A DNA stretch of 64,000 nt from Clostridia bacterium (GTDB taxonomy: Bacteria; Bacillota; Clostridia; Christensenellales; Aristaeellaceae), in assembly GCA_017429695.1 (NCBI GenBank), contig JAFROK010000049.1, forward strand, positions 62,001 through 126,000. Direction: 5' to 3'. The translations under genes were made by a program, and so were the position numbers. Shown one piece after another: positions 7,858-16,284 of the stretch. The notes beneath the pieces were generated by a model. The model saw nothing but the letters and a program-made list of their open reading frames with translations, had not been told where the DNA came from and did not search any database. Numbering within the stretch: the stretch's first letter is position 1; each line of letters opens with the position of its first letter.

Positions 7858-8978
7858 TCAAAATGCGCTGAAACTTTTTTCATCAGGTCAATAATCGGCA
7901 GATGCTGGGGACATACGCTTTCACACTGGCCGCAGGCAATACAGTCTGCGGCTTTTCCAAAGCTTTCCGTCAGGTTCGCATAATTGGAAAAATTGATGGT
8001 CCAGCCTTTCTGGGCCAGGTTCTCGCGCATATCTTCATTATACAAGGAAAAATATTTCGGAATCGGAATATTCATCGGGCATCCTTCTGTGCAATAGGAA
8101 CATCCGGTGCACGGTACCGCGATCTGTGCGTTGATGATTTCCGCAACACGGTGGGTCAGGCGGATTTCCGCCTCCGTCAGCGGCCGGAAATCTGACATGT
8201 AGTTTGTATTGTCCTCCACCTGGTCCAATGTGCTCATTCCGGAAAGGACCATCATCACACCGGGCTGGGAAGCGGCGAAGCGGATTGCCCAGGACGCAAC
8301 CGACAAATCCGGCTCCGCTTCCTTGAGCAGTTTTTTCGCTTCGGCAGGCACGTTGGCCAGGGTGCCGCCCTTCGCCGGTTCCATGACAATTATGGGCTTG
8401 TTATGCCTGCGGGCGACTTCATATACCGCCCTGGACTGAATCCATTCACTTTCCCAGTCCAGGTAATTGATCTGAAGCTGAACAAACTCCATTTCCGGAT
8501 ACTTTGTCAGGATCTGATCCAGCAGTTCCGGCGTATCGTGGAAAGAGAAACCGGCATGTTTTACCAGCCCCTGCGTTTTCTTTTCCAGCACCCAGTTAAA
8601 ACAATCATATTTTTCATACTTTGGCCAGCTGCCGGCCTCAATACCGTGCACCAGGTAATAATCAAAGTAGCCTGCGCCGGTCTGTTCCAGTTGCTCATTG
8701 AACACCCTGTCACGGTCCTCCATTGAATTGAAGAAAGCATTATGCAGCTTGGTGGCCAGGGTAAATCTTTCCCGGGGATACCGGTCCACCAGTGCTTCCT
8801 TTACGGCCCGTTGGCTGGCAAAACCGTTGTACATAATCGCCGTGTCAAAATAGGTAAACCCCCTGCTCATAAAGAGATCCACCATCTGTTTGAGCTGTTC
8901 AATATCCACGCTGGCGGCGTTCTTCGGATCCAGTACAGGCAGCCTCATAAGACCGAATCCAAGCTTTTTCGGTTCCAC
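7851..8978 (-). CDS. aldo/keto reductase with C-terminal 4Fe-4S domain
   Basis: 375 residues from a GTG start with GAGGAG six bases upstream. An AKR barrel (residues 1-285: 'GFGLMRLPVLD', 'FDTAIMYNG' with catalytic Asp/Tyr, 'LATKLHN' with catalytic Lys, 'YYLVHGIE' with His) is followed by a ferredoxin-type tail: CTGCSYCTEGCPMNIPIP and CIACGQCESVCP, eight Cys for two 4Fe-4S clusters (last Cys in each motif followed by Pro). This fused form is common in anaerobes and suggests electron input from ferredoxin rather than only NADPH. Physiological substrate unknown. Confidence 0.92.
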   Translation of the reverse strand: MEPKKLGFGLMRLPVLDPKNAASVDIEQLKQMVDLFMSRGFTYFDTAIMYNGFASQRAVKEALVDRYPRERFTLATKLHNAFFNSMEDRDRVFNEQLEQTGAGYFDYYLVHGIEAGSWPKYEKYDCFNWVLEKKTQGLVKHAGFSFHDTPELLDQILTKYPEMEFVQLQINYLDWESEWIQSRAVYEVARRHNKPIIVMEPAKGGTLANVPAEAKKLLKEAEPDLSVASWAIRFAASQPGVMMVLSGMSTLDQVEDNTNYMSDFRPLTEAEIRLTHRVAEIINAQIAVPCTGCSYCTEGCPMNIPIPKYFSLYNEDMRENLAQKGWTINFSNYANLTESFGKAADCIACGQCESVCPQHLPIIDLMKKVSAHFDH

Positions 8979-9200
8979 TCTGCTCTCCTCGCTTTCTGAT
9001 GTTTCTTTTATCTGTTCCGCCGTTTTGCCGGTATGTAAAAAGCACGGGTAATTTCAATCGCATTGTAAACCTTAAAGCATACTCGAAGTCAAGCGTACCG
9101 TTTTCCAAATCCGGCGCCCTAACAGGATTCCGGGCAGGCGGTATCGAATCATATAGCCGTCGTTCAATTCAACGCATGATGATGGAGGAGATATTTTCAG

Positions 9201-10232
9201 ATGGTATCATTTACAAGCGATTATATCGCAGGGGCACATCCGGAGGTTCTCAGGAGATTGATTGATAGCAACCTGGAGCCTCTTCCGGGGTATGGGACAG
9301 ATCCGTATTGCGAACGTGCCAAAGAAAAGATCCGGAATGCCGTCGGAGCCCCGGATGCTGAGGTTTTCTTCCTGACAGGCGGCACCCAGGCCAATGCCGT
9401 GGTGATTTCCACAATGCTGGCCGACTATGAAGGCGTCATCGCCGCAGGAACCGGACATGTGAGTGCACATGAAGCCGGCGCCATTGAATACACAGGCCAT
9501 GAAGTTCTTGAACTGCCCCAGACGGATGGGAAGCTCCTCCCGGAAACGCTGCGGGATTATCTTTCAGCTTTTTTCGCGGATGAAAACCATGAACATATGA
9601 CCTTTCCGGGCATGGTGTACCTGTCCCATCCGACAGAGTACGGCACGCTTTATACCAGGAACGAGCTGGCGTCCATACGGGAAATCTGCAGGGAGTACGG
9701 ACTGCGGCTGTACCTGGACGGCGCCCGGCTGGCTTACGGGCTGATGAGCCGGGAAACAGACCTGACGCTCCCCGATATCGCTTCCCTGTGCGATGTATTC
9801 TATATCGGCGGAACAAAGGCCGGCGCCCTCTGTGGCGAGGCGGTTGTCTTCACCGGCAGAAACATGCCAAAGCACTTCCTGACTTCGGTAAAAAGGCGCG
9901 GCGCCCTGCTGGCAAAAGGTCGCCTGCTCGGCGTTCAGTTTGACGCGCTGTTTACAGATGACCTGTATTTCCGCATCGGCCGCCACGCGATTGACCTGGC
10001 AGAAAAGATGAAGGAAATCTTTCATGCGCATCATATTCCGTTTTTGCTTGAAAGTCCGACAAATCAGCAGTTTGTGATTCTGGAAAACAGCCGGATGGCA
10101 AAGCTCCGGGAAAAGGTTGCTTTTGAATTCTGGGAGAGAAAAGACGATACGCACACGGTTGTGCGCTTTGCCACAGGCTGGTCCACCACGGAAGATAACC
10201 TGCATATGCTGGATCAGGCGCTGGCGGACTGA
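9201..10232 (+). CDS. low-specificity threonine aldolase / beta-eliminating lyase family
   Basis: 343 residues, fold type I PLP enzyme. Family marks: N-terminal 'FTSDYIAGAHPEVLRRL', 'PGYGTDPYCERAKEKI', 'FLTGGTQANAVVISTML', 'YLDGARLAYGL' (PLP-binding Asp), and 'FYIGGTKAGALCGEAVV' whose Lys should form the Schiff base. Expected reaction: cleavage of L-threonine/allo-threonine to glycine and acetaldehyde; exact specificity cannot be read. GGAGGAG lies 12-18 bases before the ATG. No close operon partner; the helicase gene follows after a 119-base gap. Confidence 0.9.
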   Translation: MVSFTSDYIAGAHPEVLRRLIDSNLEPLPGYGTDPYCERAKEKIRNAVGAPDAEVFFLTGGTQANAVVISTMLADYEGVIAAGTGHVSAHEAGAIEYTGHEVLELPQTDGKLLPETLRDYLSAFFADENHEHMTFPGMVYLSHPTEYGTLYTRNELASIREICREYGLRLYLDGARLAYGLMSRETDLTLPDIASLCDVFYIGGTKAGALCGEAVVFTGRNMPKHFLTSVKRRGALLAKGRLLGVQFDALFTDDLYFRIGRHAIDLAEKMKEIFHAHHIPFLLESPTNQQFVILENSRMAKLREKVAFEFWERKDDTHTVVRFATGWSTTEDNLHMLDQALAD

Positions 10233-10351
10233 TTCATCTTTATGATGGCCGAATTGCACCTTTGGAAGATGAATGGTATACTGTGCACCGTGCGTCCGGA
10301 ACGGGTGAACCGCAGCACCGGCGCACAGAAACAGTAAGGGAACAGAAACAA

Positions 10352-11743
10352 ATGGATTTCAGATCATTTCAATTATGCCCTGTTCTGCAGAAAAACATCA
10401 TCGATGCCGGATACCGGGAACCCACGCCGATCCAGCAAGCAACGATTCCCCTGGTTCTGGAGGGAAAAGACGTACTGGGCTGTGCGCAGACCGGCACAGG
10501 CAAGACCGCCGCTTTCGGACTCCCGATCCTGCAGCGGCTTCATGACATGCCCTCCCGGAAACCGGATGCCCGGGTTATCCGGTGCCTGATCCTGTCTCCG
10601 ACACGGGAACTGGCGCTGCAGACCTACGAAAACCTGGAAATATACGGAAAAGGAATGGGACTGCGCTGCTGTGTCGTCTTCGGAGGTGTTTCCCAGGGAA
10701 ACCAGGTGGAAGCATTGCATCGGGGAGCGGATATCGTTGTCGCCTGTCCCGGACGGCTGCTGGACCTGATGGGTCAGGGCATGGTACGCCTCGACTGGGT
10801 CCAGATCTTTGTGCTGGATGAAGCGGACCGGATGCTGGATATGGGCTTTATCCACGACGTGCGGCGGGTCATCCATGCCCTGCCGGAGCAGCGGCAGAAC
10901 CTCCTGTTCTCCGCAACAATGCCCCCGGAGGTTGAAAACCTGGCACTGGATTTGCTCACAGATCCGGAAAACGTAAAAGTTGATCCGGTCACTTCCACGG
11001 TGGAGGCAATTGACCAGTGCCTGTATTATGTGGATAAAGCCAATAAAAAGCACCTGCTGGCAAAGCTCCTGCAGGATGAATCGTTGGAAAGCGCATTGGT
11101 GTTTTCCCGGACAAAGCACGGCGTGGACCGCATCGTGCGGGACCTGAAACGTGCCGGAATCGAAGCGGTCGGCATTCACGGGGATAAGAGCCAGAATGCA
11201 CGGCAGACAGCGCTGAACCGGTTCAAATCCGGAGAATGCCGCATCATGGTGGCCACGGATATCGCGGCCCGCGGAATCGATATTGCCGGGCTGAGCCATG
11301 TGATCAACTACGATATGCCCAACGAACCGGAAGCATATATCCACCGGATCGGACGGACCGGCCGTGCGGGCCGGGCCGGAAAAAGCATTTCATTCTGCTG
11401 CATCGACGAGGTCAAACAGCTCGGCCAGGTGGAAAAACTGATCGGAAAGCGGCTGAGGGAGGAAAAGAGCGAATGGCCCATGGAGGTCTTTACCCCCAGT
11501 GAACCGAAACCCAGGGAACCGCGTCCCTCCCGGATCGACCGGAACGGCAACCCTGTGGAAAAGAAAAAACCGGTTCCCGCAGCAATACGGAAACCGGAAA
11601 GCAGGCAATCTGATAACAGAAAAGCTGAAAACAGAAGATCTGAAAGCAGGCGGCCGGACAGGCTCGGCGTTCCCGTTCAGAGAACCGCAGGCGCCAAACC
11701 GCACCGGCACCACCGGCGGAAACCTTCGCAGGGAAACCGGTGA
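10352..11743 (+). CDS. DEAD-box ATP-dependent RNA helicase, RhlE-like
   Basis: 463 residues. All DEAD motifs in order: Q motif 'GYREPTPIQQATIP', AQTGTGKT, 'PTRELALQ', 'VLDEADRMLDMGF', 'LLFSATMP', 'VFSRTKHGVDRIV', 'VATDIAARGIDIAGL', 'HRIGRTGRAGRAG'. The last ~80 residues are a Lys/Arg/Pro/Ser-rich tail (repeats like RKPESRQ, RKAENRR, RRPDR), typical of RhlE/CsdA tails that bind RNA. Start at MDFRSFQLCP matches family N-termini; an upstream in-frame start would add 30 unsupported residues. Role: RNA unwinding in ribosome assembly or decay. Ends five bases before the end of the convergent mntP gene. Confidence 0.93.
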   Translation: MDFRSFQLCPVLQKNIIDAGYREPTPIQQATIPLVLEGKDVLGCAQTGTGKTAAFGLPILQRLHDMPSRKPDARVIRCLILSPTRELALQTYENLEIYGKGMGLRCCVVFGGVSQGNQVEALHRGADIVVACPGRLLDLMGQGMVRLDWVQIFVLDEADRMLDMGFIHDVRRVIHALPEQRQNLLFSATMPPEVENLALDLLTDPENVKVDPVTSTVEAIDQCLYYVDKANKKHLLAKLLQDESLESALVFSRTKHGVDRIVRDLKRAGIEAVGIHGDKSQNARQTALNRFKSGECRIMVATDIAARGIDIAGLSHVINYDMPNEPEAYIHRIGRTGRAGRAGKSISFCCIDEVKQLGQVEKLIGKRLREEKSEWPMEVFTPSEPKPREPRPSRIDRNGNPVEKKKPVPAAIRKPESRQSDNRKAENRRSESRRPDRLGVPVQRTAGAKPHRHHRRKPSQGNR

Positions 11744-11747
11744 TTCC

Positions 11748-12332
11748 TCAGAAAACGCCGGTCACAAATATTTCAATGCCGATCGCAATCAGGATAATTC
11801 CGCCGAGGACGGAAGCCCATCCGGAGAGTTTTGTCCCGAACTTCCGGCCGATCAGGAGGCCGGCGATACAGATTACAAACGTGACTGCCGCAATAATCAG
11901 GGCACAGACCAGCGCCATCGCAAAATCATATTCCGCGATTGTAAAACCCACGGAAAGAGCGTCGATGGATGTTGCAATCCCCTGAACAAGCAACGCCATA
12001 ATTCCGACGCCTGGTTTTTCTTCGGCACCGTTTCTGTTCCGGATTCCTTCAATCAGCATTTTCCCGCCGATAAACAGCAGCAGGATCAGCGCAATCCAGG
12101 GGATCCATTTCTCAAAGGCGTGAAAGTGCTGTACGATTGTGTGGACACAGACCCAGCCAACCATCGGCATCAGCGCCTGGAAGAAGGCAAATACGCCGGC
12201 AATCAGGCCCATTTTGCGCCTGTGCATGTGCGGTTCATTCAGCCCGTTGGCCAGTGATACCGAGAACGCGTCCATGGCCAGTCCGACGCCCAGCAACGCG
12301 CTGTTAAAAAAATACACCAGACTCCAGTCCAT
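11748..12332 (-). CDS. mntP: manganese efflux pump MntP
   Basis: 194 residues with six predicted membrane helices. Conserved Asp-containing helices: 'GVGLAMDAFSVSLANGL' (TM1) and 'GIATSIDALSVGFTIA' (TM4), the hallmark of the MntP/YebN family that exports Mn2+. Start chosen at MDWSLVYFF, with GGGGGA about nine bases upstream. The leader contains an 8-bp GC stem CCGGCCGG with a 5-base loop (12360-12380) near the ribosome site. I do not find a yybP-ykoY riboswitch in its own leader; the candidate riboswitch belongs to the divergent permease gene. The -10 TATGAT (around 12389-12394) lacks a good -35, so activation by a regulator is possible. Confidence 0.92.
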   Translation of the reverse strand: MDWSLVYFFNSALLGVGLAMDAFSVSLANGLNEPHMHRRKMGLIAGVFAFFQALMPMVGWVCVHTIVQHFHAFEKWIPWIALILLLFIGGKMLIEGIRNRNGAEEKPGVGIMALLVQGIATSIDALSVGFTIAEYDFAMALVCALIIAAVTFVICIAGLLIGRKFGTKLSGWASVLGGIILIAIGIEIFVTGVF

Positions 12333-12461
12333 GCAAGAATCCCCCTGTGAAGCATGCACCCGGCCGGGTAAGCCGGCCGGCGTTTTTATATCATACACCA
12401 TTTCCTCCGGATGGGAAACATCCGTTTCAAAAACCTTCCGTTTTCAGAATCCGGCGCTGCC

Positions 12462-12490
12462 TTGACGGAAGCATGCCTGTATGCTATATT
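12462..12490 (+). promoter_or_regulatory. promoter of the riboswitch-controlled permease
   Basis: TTGACG (12462-12467) and TATATT (12485-12490), 17-base spacer. Transcription would start near 12497, immediately before the riboswitch aptamer. Confidence 0.8.
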
Positions 12491-12498
12491 GAAACTCG

Positions 12499-12620
12499 GT
12501 ATGAGGGAGTAGCTGGCGTTTTGGCGTAATGTATTCCGTCAGGACGGGATTTTTTCCCCGGAGTATGTTCAAAGCAGCAAGACTTTTACCGCAGCTTTGT
12601 TGTGGTGAAAGTCTTTTTTA
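12499..12620 (+). promoter_or_regulatory. yybP-ykoY (manganese) riboswitch candidate with expression platform
   Basis: The transcript start carries the two signatures of the yybP-ykoY class: GGGAGTAGC (12505-12513) and GCAAGAC (12577-12583). The flanks GGTATGAG and CTTTTACC can form P1, and AATGTATTCC can pair with GGAGTATGTT through Watson-Crick and G-U pairs as an internal stem. The 3' part of P1 also belongs to a 14-bp terminator stem (12579-12592 with 12602-12615) followed by T's, so aptamer folding and termination are mutually exclusive: metal binding should switch the gene on. This class senses Mn2+ (established knowledge). It leads into the permease gene at 12654. Confidence 0.85.
12579..12620 (+). 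terminator. riboswitch-controlled intrinsic terminator
   Basis: AAGACTTTTACCGC / GTGGTGAAAGTCTT, 14 pairs including G-U wobbles, 9-base loop, then TTTT. Its 5' arm overlaps the aptamer closing stem. Confidence 0.85.
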
Positions 12621-12653
12621 TTTCCACAGCAGAAGATCATGGAGGATTTGCCG

Positions 12654-13922
12654 ATGAAAATCTTTGCGCTGGTGCTTTTTATCCTGATGTATATCCTGAT
12701 GATTGCAAAATCCAAATATAAGCCATTTTATGCACTGGGTGTTGCCCTTATTTATCTGGTTTCCGGAATTCTTCCGCTGGACAGCCTGGGAGCCGCCATT
12801 AACTGGAACGTCATTATGATGATCGCGGGCACCATGATCATCGTCCATTTCTTCATTCAGTCCCAGATGCCGAACCGGCTGGCGGATATGCTGCTTGAAA
12901 AATCAAAGAATGTGATGTGGGTCACAATCCTGATGTCGCTGTTTTCCGGCCTTATCTCCGCGTTTATTGACAATGTGGCCACTGTGCTGATGGTTGCGCC
13001 GGTCGGACTGGCCATATGCAAAAAGCTGAAAATTAACCCGGTGGGAATGATTCTGTCTATTGCCGTTTCCTCTAACCTGCAGGGAGCGGCAACGCTCGTC
13101 GGCGACACAACATCCATCATGCTGGGCGACTTTGCCGGCATGAATTTCATGGATTTCTTCTGGATGCGCGGACGGCCGGGTATCTTCTTTGCGGTGGAAC
13201 TCGGTGCGCTTGCCACCGTTCCGGTCATGATGTTTTTGTTCCGGAAAGACAAGGAGCCAGTTTCATCCAGGGAAAAGGCTGCTGTCACCAATTATGTACC
13301 GACCGTTATGCTGATCCTGATGGTGCTTGGCCTGATTGTTGCCTCCTTTATTCCGGATACCCCGGAGATGATCAATGGTTTCATCTGCTGCGGCCTGGCT
13401 GTTGTCACCGTCATCATTGATTTGCTTCAACACCGCAAAGCGAACGATACGGCCGAAGCATTCAAGAGCCTTGATTTTGAGACTCTGGGCCTTCTGATGG
13501 GCCTTTTCATCGTCATCGGCGGCCTGACCAAGGTGGGAATTATTGACGACTTTGCCGACCTGATCGTTCGGCTCGGCGACAATAACATTTTCCTGCTCTA
13601 TACGATTGTTGTCTGGGGGTCCGTTCTGATCTCCGCCTTTGTGGACAATATTCCGTATGTGGCTACGATGCTCCCGGTCCTGACGGCTGTTACTGCCTCG
13701 CTGGGAATCGAGCCGTACCTGCTTTATTTCGGCCTGCTGACCGGTGCCACCCTGGGCGGCAACATCACGCCGATCGGTGCGTCCGCCAATATTACCGCCG
13801 TAGGTATGCTGAAAAAGGAAGGTTATACCGTTTCGTTCGGAGACTTTATGCGGATCGGTATTCCCTACACCTTCACCGCCGTGCTGGTGGGATACGTGTA
13901 CCTCTGGATCTTCTGGGCCTGA
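12654..13922 (+). CDS. ArsB/NhaD (SLC13-type) ion permease under riboswitch control, candidate Mn2+ exporter
   Basis: 422 residues, about 11 hydrophobic helices, with the two inverted-repeat signatures of the ion transporter superfamily: 'SAFIDNVATVLMVAPVGLAI' with 'GAATLVGDTTSIMLG', and 'SAFVDNIPYVATMLPVL' with 'GATLGGNITPIGASANI'. Known relatives export arsenite, exchange Na+/H+ or carry dicarboxylates. The start at MKIFALVLF has GGAGGA seven bases upstream (12641-12646). The candidate manganese riboswitch in the leader and the divergent mntP gene suggest this member handles manganese; that is inference. No neighbouring ars genes are seen. Confidence 0.85.
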   Translation: MKIFALVLFILMYILMIAKSKYKPFYALGVALIYLVSGILPLDSLGAAINWNVIMMIAGTMIIVHFFIQSQMPNRLADMLLEKSKNVMWVTILMSLFSGLISAFIDNVATVLMVAPVGLAICKKLKINPVGMILSIAVSSNLQGAATLVGDTTSIMLGDFAGMNFMDFFWMRGRPGIFFAVELGALATVPVMMFLFRKDKEPVSSREKAAVTNYVPTVMLILMVLGLIVASFIPDTPEMINGFICCGLAVVTVIIDLLQHRKANDTAEAFKSLDFETLGLLMGLFIVIGGLTKVGIIDDFADLIVRLGDNNIFLLYTIVVWGSVLISAFVDNIPYVATMLPVLTAVTASLGIEPYLLYFGLLTGATLGGNITPIGASANITAVGMLKKEGYTVSFGDFMRIGIPYTFTAVLVGYVYLWIFWA

Positions 13923-14024
13923 TCTGTTTCATTGATCCAACCTGATCATACTCTGCTTAAAAAATTTTAATTTGTTATATTTAACAATATGCCTTGCCTG
14001 ATATTGGCTTGTTTTCAAAACAGA

Positions 14025-14054
14025 TTGACACAGCCCGTATTCTTATGATATTTA
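14025..14054 (+). promoter_or_regulatory. promoter of the ZinT-like gene
   Basis: TTGACA (14025-14030) and TATTTA (14049-14054) with an 18-base spacer; a 13-base palindrome TGTTTTCAAAACA lies just upstream (14010-14022). The -10 is imperfect, and TATGAT at 14044 is too close to the -35. Confidence 0.55.
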
Positions 14055-14061
14055 TGTCGTT

Positions 14062-14077
14062 GTTAGCCTTAGCTAAC
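14062..14077. promoter_or_regulatory. putative DtxR/MntR-family operator (GTTAG-N6-CTAAC)
   Basis: GTTAGCCTTAGCTAAC, two perfect 5-base half sites separated by six bases, seven bases downstream of the predicted -10. Same architecture as the sites in front of the DtxR-family gene and the feo operon. Confidence 0.65.
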
Positions 14078-14180
14078 TTTTCGGGCGTTTTCACTCCCGT
14101 TGAAAACTGCCGCATTAATCCTGCTGTTCTGCTTCCTGCAAGGGAATGGAATAGACCATCAAAAGAAAGGACGGATACCC

Positions 14181-15254
14181 ATGAACAAGAAGTTTTTCTC
14201 CAGACTGGTCCCCCTGATGCTGGCATTTGCCCTGTTTCTTTCCTTCGGTACATATGTAAAAGCCGAAACTGCGTCCGCCACTGAAACGGATTCGGAAGAA
14301 GCAGCCGCTTTACTGGAAAATATCAAAGGAACCTATGTGCCGCTTTTCCCGGTGATCACCGACCCCCAGTACGATCAGCTCTGGCTGGATACCTGCAGCG
14401 CTGTACTGGGCGAAGAAACCGCGCCTGTGATGGCAGAAATCCTGAAAACAGCCTGCAACGGCACACTCTATGGCCAGGCCGCCATTGATGCATTCGGTGA
14501 CGGATCCAACGGCGCCCAGTTTGACTGCCTGTTCATCAGCGGTGTTTCCACCCTGACCTTTAACGGCGCCGCAATCAGCGGTGCAGACGAAAACGGCAGC
14601 CCGGTCTTCAGCCACGAATATACCTATGCCGGTAAGCTGGCCCTGGGCGGGATGATGGAAGGTTATCTGTATGAAACCACGGACGAGGACGCCGGAGAAT
14701 TCAAATATTTCTATATGATGCCCGACACACCCGCCACAACCTTCCACCTGGAATTCCGCTACGGCAGCAACGTGGAAGACCTGGCCAAATATAACGAAGG
14801 CCCGTACGCATACTGGCTGGCGGCCGGCTTCCCCGTGGACGCCGATGCGACCATGACCAAAAACGTGATTGAACTGTTCTGCCTGGAAAACATGGATTAC
14901 TCCGCCCACAGCGAAGCAGCCCTGGCCCAGCTGAAAGACCTGGGATTTGAAGGCAAATGGGTAGCCGATATGTCCCCCTTCGGCGAAGCCTATGCCGGTG
15001 TGGAACTGTATATGACAATTGACGAAAACGGCCACGGCCTCACCTACATGAACGGCCAGCAGACCCGGGACTTTGAAGCCTATGCTGTTGACAGCGGCGA
15101 AAAGGGCGACGGAGCCGGCCTGTATGTTGCGTATGACAATGAAGCCAAAGAACCGGAAGCCGCGCCGTATACCATGGTCACAGATGACAGTCAGCAGACT
15201 GTTCTGACCTTCTACGCAGTTGACGGCACAATCAGCTATGTAAAGGCGGAATAA
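14181..15254 (+). CDS. secreted ZinT/AdcA-like calycin protein (tentative)
   Basis: 357 residues with a signal peptide (MNKKFFSRLVPLMLAFALFL, cut near YVKA-ET); no lipobox Cys. GAAAGGA precedes the ATG. Weak resemblance to the ZinT/YodA metal-binding domain by eye: 'GTYVPLFPVI' ~ 'GVWQSVYPLL', and 'KYFYMMPDTPATTFHLEF' followed by 'YGSNVEDL' ~ the ZinT 'KYIQFSDH...HFHIFMGND' region; only one of the ZinT His ligands (His in TFHLEF) is kept. A last ~100-residue domain begins at 'GFEGKWVADMSPFG' and looks like a second beta domain. Metal context (operator at 14062, neighbouring Mn genes) supports the idea but does not prove it. Confidence 0.55.
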   Translation: MNKKFFSRLVPLMLAFALFLSFGTYVKAETASATETDSEEAAALLENIKGTYVPLFPVITDPQYDQLWLDTCSAVLGEETAPVMAEILKTACNGTLYGQAAIDAFGDGSNGAQFDCLFISGVSTLTFNGAAISGADENGSPVFSHEYTYAGKLALGGMMEGYLYETTDEDAGEFKYFYMMPDTPATTFHLEFRYGSNVEDLAKYNEGPYAYWLAAGFPVDADATMTKNVIELFCLENMDYSAHSEAALAQLKDLGFEGKWVADMSPFGEAYAGVELYMTIDENGHGLTYMNGQQTRDFEAYAVDSGEKGDGAGLYVAYDNEAKEPEAAPYTMVTDDSQQTVLTFYAVDGTISYVKAE

Positions 15255-15382
15255 AAAAACAGATATCGTATCATTTTAATAAAAACCGTCTAATTCTGCT
15301 ATTTTAATCCTCCGATTTGCAGTATTCTCTCCTTGCTGGTGAACAAAAGCCGGCGGAAAGAAAGCAAACGGAGGATTATTCC

Positions 15383-15562
15383 ATGATGAATATGATTTAT
15401 GTGCCCGCGATGAACAACATGATGTCCGAAGATGTGAACGTTCCGGCCCTGCGCAATCCGCTGAATCATATACACCGAAAACCGCGGAATCATGAAACCC
15501 GCTGTCGTGAAGGGCAGAAGGGCTGGATTGACGCCTGGCTGGCCAGCCGCAGGAATTACTGA
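15383..15562 (+). CDS. small basic protein, 59 residues, unknown
   Basis: An ideal GGAGG (15370-15374) eight bases ahead of ATGATG. The protein begins with a Met-rich stretch (MMNMIYVPAMNNMM), then 'SEDVNVPALRNPLNHIHRK', and ends in an amphipathic 'GWIDAWLASRRNY'. No membrane segment or known family. It sits between the ZinT-like gene and the acetyltransferase gene, 29 bases before the latter, and probably shares its transcript. Confidence 0.6.
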   Translation: MMNMIYVPAMNNMMSEDVNVPALRNPLNHIHRKPRNHETRCREGQKGWIDAWLASRRNY

Positions 15563-15591
15563 ACCCGGAATAAAAGAAGGGAGCATCTGCC

Positions 15592-16161
15592 ATGACTGAA
15601 CTGGAAAAAATGAAAGCCGGACTGGAATACTGCTATGATGACAAAGAAGTGGATGCCCTGAAAGAGCAGGCCATCATCTGGTGCGCACAGTACAACGCCC
15701 TGGATCCCCTGGATTTTGATGCCCAGCGGGCCATGCTGAAAGAACACCTGGGCAGCATGGGTGAAAAAGTGTGGATTGCGAAAACCTTCAACTGTGACAA
15801 CGGGAAGAACATCCACATCGGCAGCAATTTCACCGGCAATTACAATATCACCATGCTGGATATCCGGGAAATCTACATCGGCGATAACGTCATGATCGGT
15901 CCGAACACTTTGATTACCACCGTCAACCATCCCCTGACGCCCATGGGCCGCCGGAAGCACCTGGGCATCGCCAAACCGGTGACCATCGGCAATGATGTAT
16001 GGATCGGCGGAAACGTGACAATCCTGCCGGGTGTGACCATCGGCAACAATGTTGTGGTAGCAGCCGGCGCCGTGGTCACAAAGGATATTCCCGATAATTG
16101 TGTGGTGGCCGGTGTCCCCGCCCGCAAAATCAAAGATATTGAGAATGATGTCGACGATTGA
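15592..16161 (+). CDS. sugar O-acetyltransferase, Maa/LacA family
   Basis: 189 residues. N-terminal helical 'MAC' domain ('[20 protein letters not shown]') followed by a left-handed beta helix of hexapeptide repeats: '[20 protein letters not shown]', '[18 protein letters not shown]', '[20 protein letters not shown]', ending '[13 protein letters not shown]'. Catalytic His in 'TTVNHPLTP'. Acetyl-CoA-dependent acetylation of maltose, galactosides or related sugars is the family role. GAAGGGAG precedes the ATG. Confidence 0.93.
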   Translation: MTELEKMKAGLEYCYDDKEVDALKEQAIIWCAQYNALDPLDFDAQRAMLKEHLGSMGEKVWIAKTFNCDNGKNIHIGSNFTGNYNITMLDIREIYIGDNVMIGPNTLITTVNHPLTPMGRRKHLGIAKPVTIGNDVWIGGNVTILPGVTIGNNVVVAAGAVVTKDIPDNCVVAGVPARKIKDIENDVDD

Positions 16162-16171
16162 CGCCCTGTTG

Positions 16172-16200
16172 TTGACGGAATCGGGAAAATCTGGTACATT
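16172..16200 (+). promoter_or_regulatory. promoter of the DtxR-family regulator
   Basis: TTGACG (16172-16177) and TACATT (16195-16200), 17-base spacer, beginning just after the acetyltransferase stop codon. Confidence 0.75.
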
Positions 16201-16208
16201 TGTGGTCA

Positions 16209-16224
16209 GTTAAGAGCTGTTAAC
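16209..16224. promoter_or_regulatory. putative autoregulatory operator (GTTAA-N6-TTAAC)
   Basis: GTTAAGAGCTGTTAAC, near-perfect 16-base palindrome starting eight bases after the -10 of the regulator's own promoter, the same offset as in the feo promoter. Confidence 0.65.
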
Positions 16225-16284
16225 CATATGGCCGCTTTATCAGATGTTTTTCTGAAAAATCCGCCGGACAGGGGGAATCATCCG

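Noticed and set aside
12333-12480. A second manganese riboswitch in the mntP leader
   Set aside because: No GGGAGTAGC or GCAAGAC signature on the minus strand; only a GC hairpin.
13973-13990. TTGTTATATTTAACAA palindrome as another metal operator
   Set aside because: The half sites are closer together than the six-base spacing of the other operators and it lies upstream of the -35.
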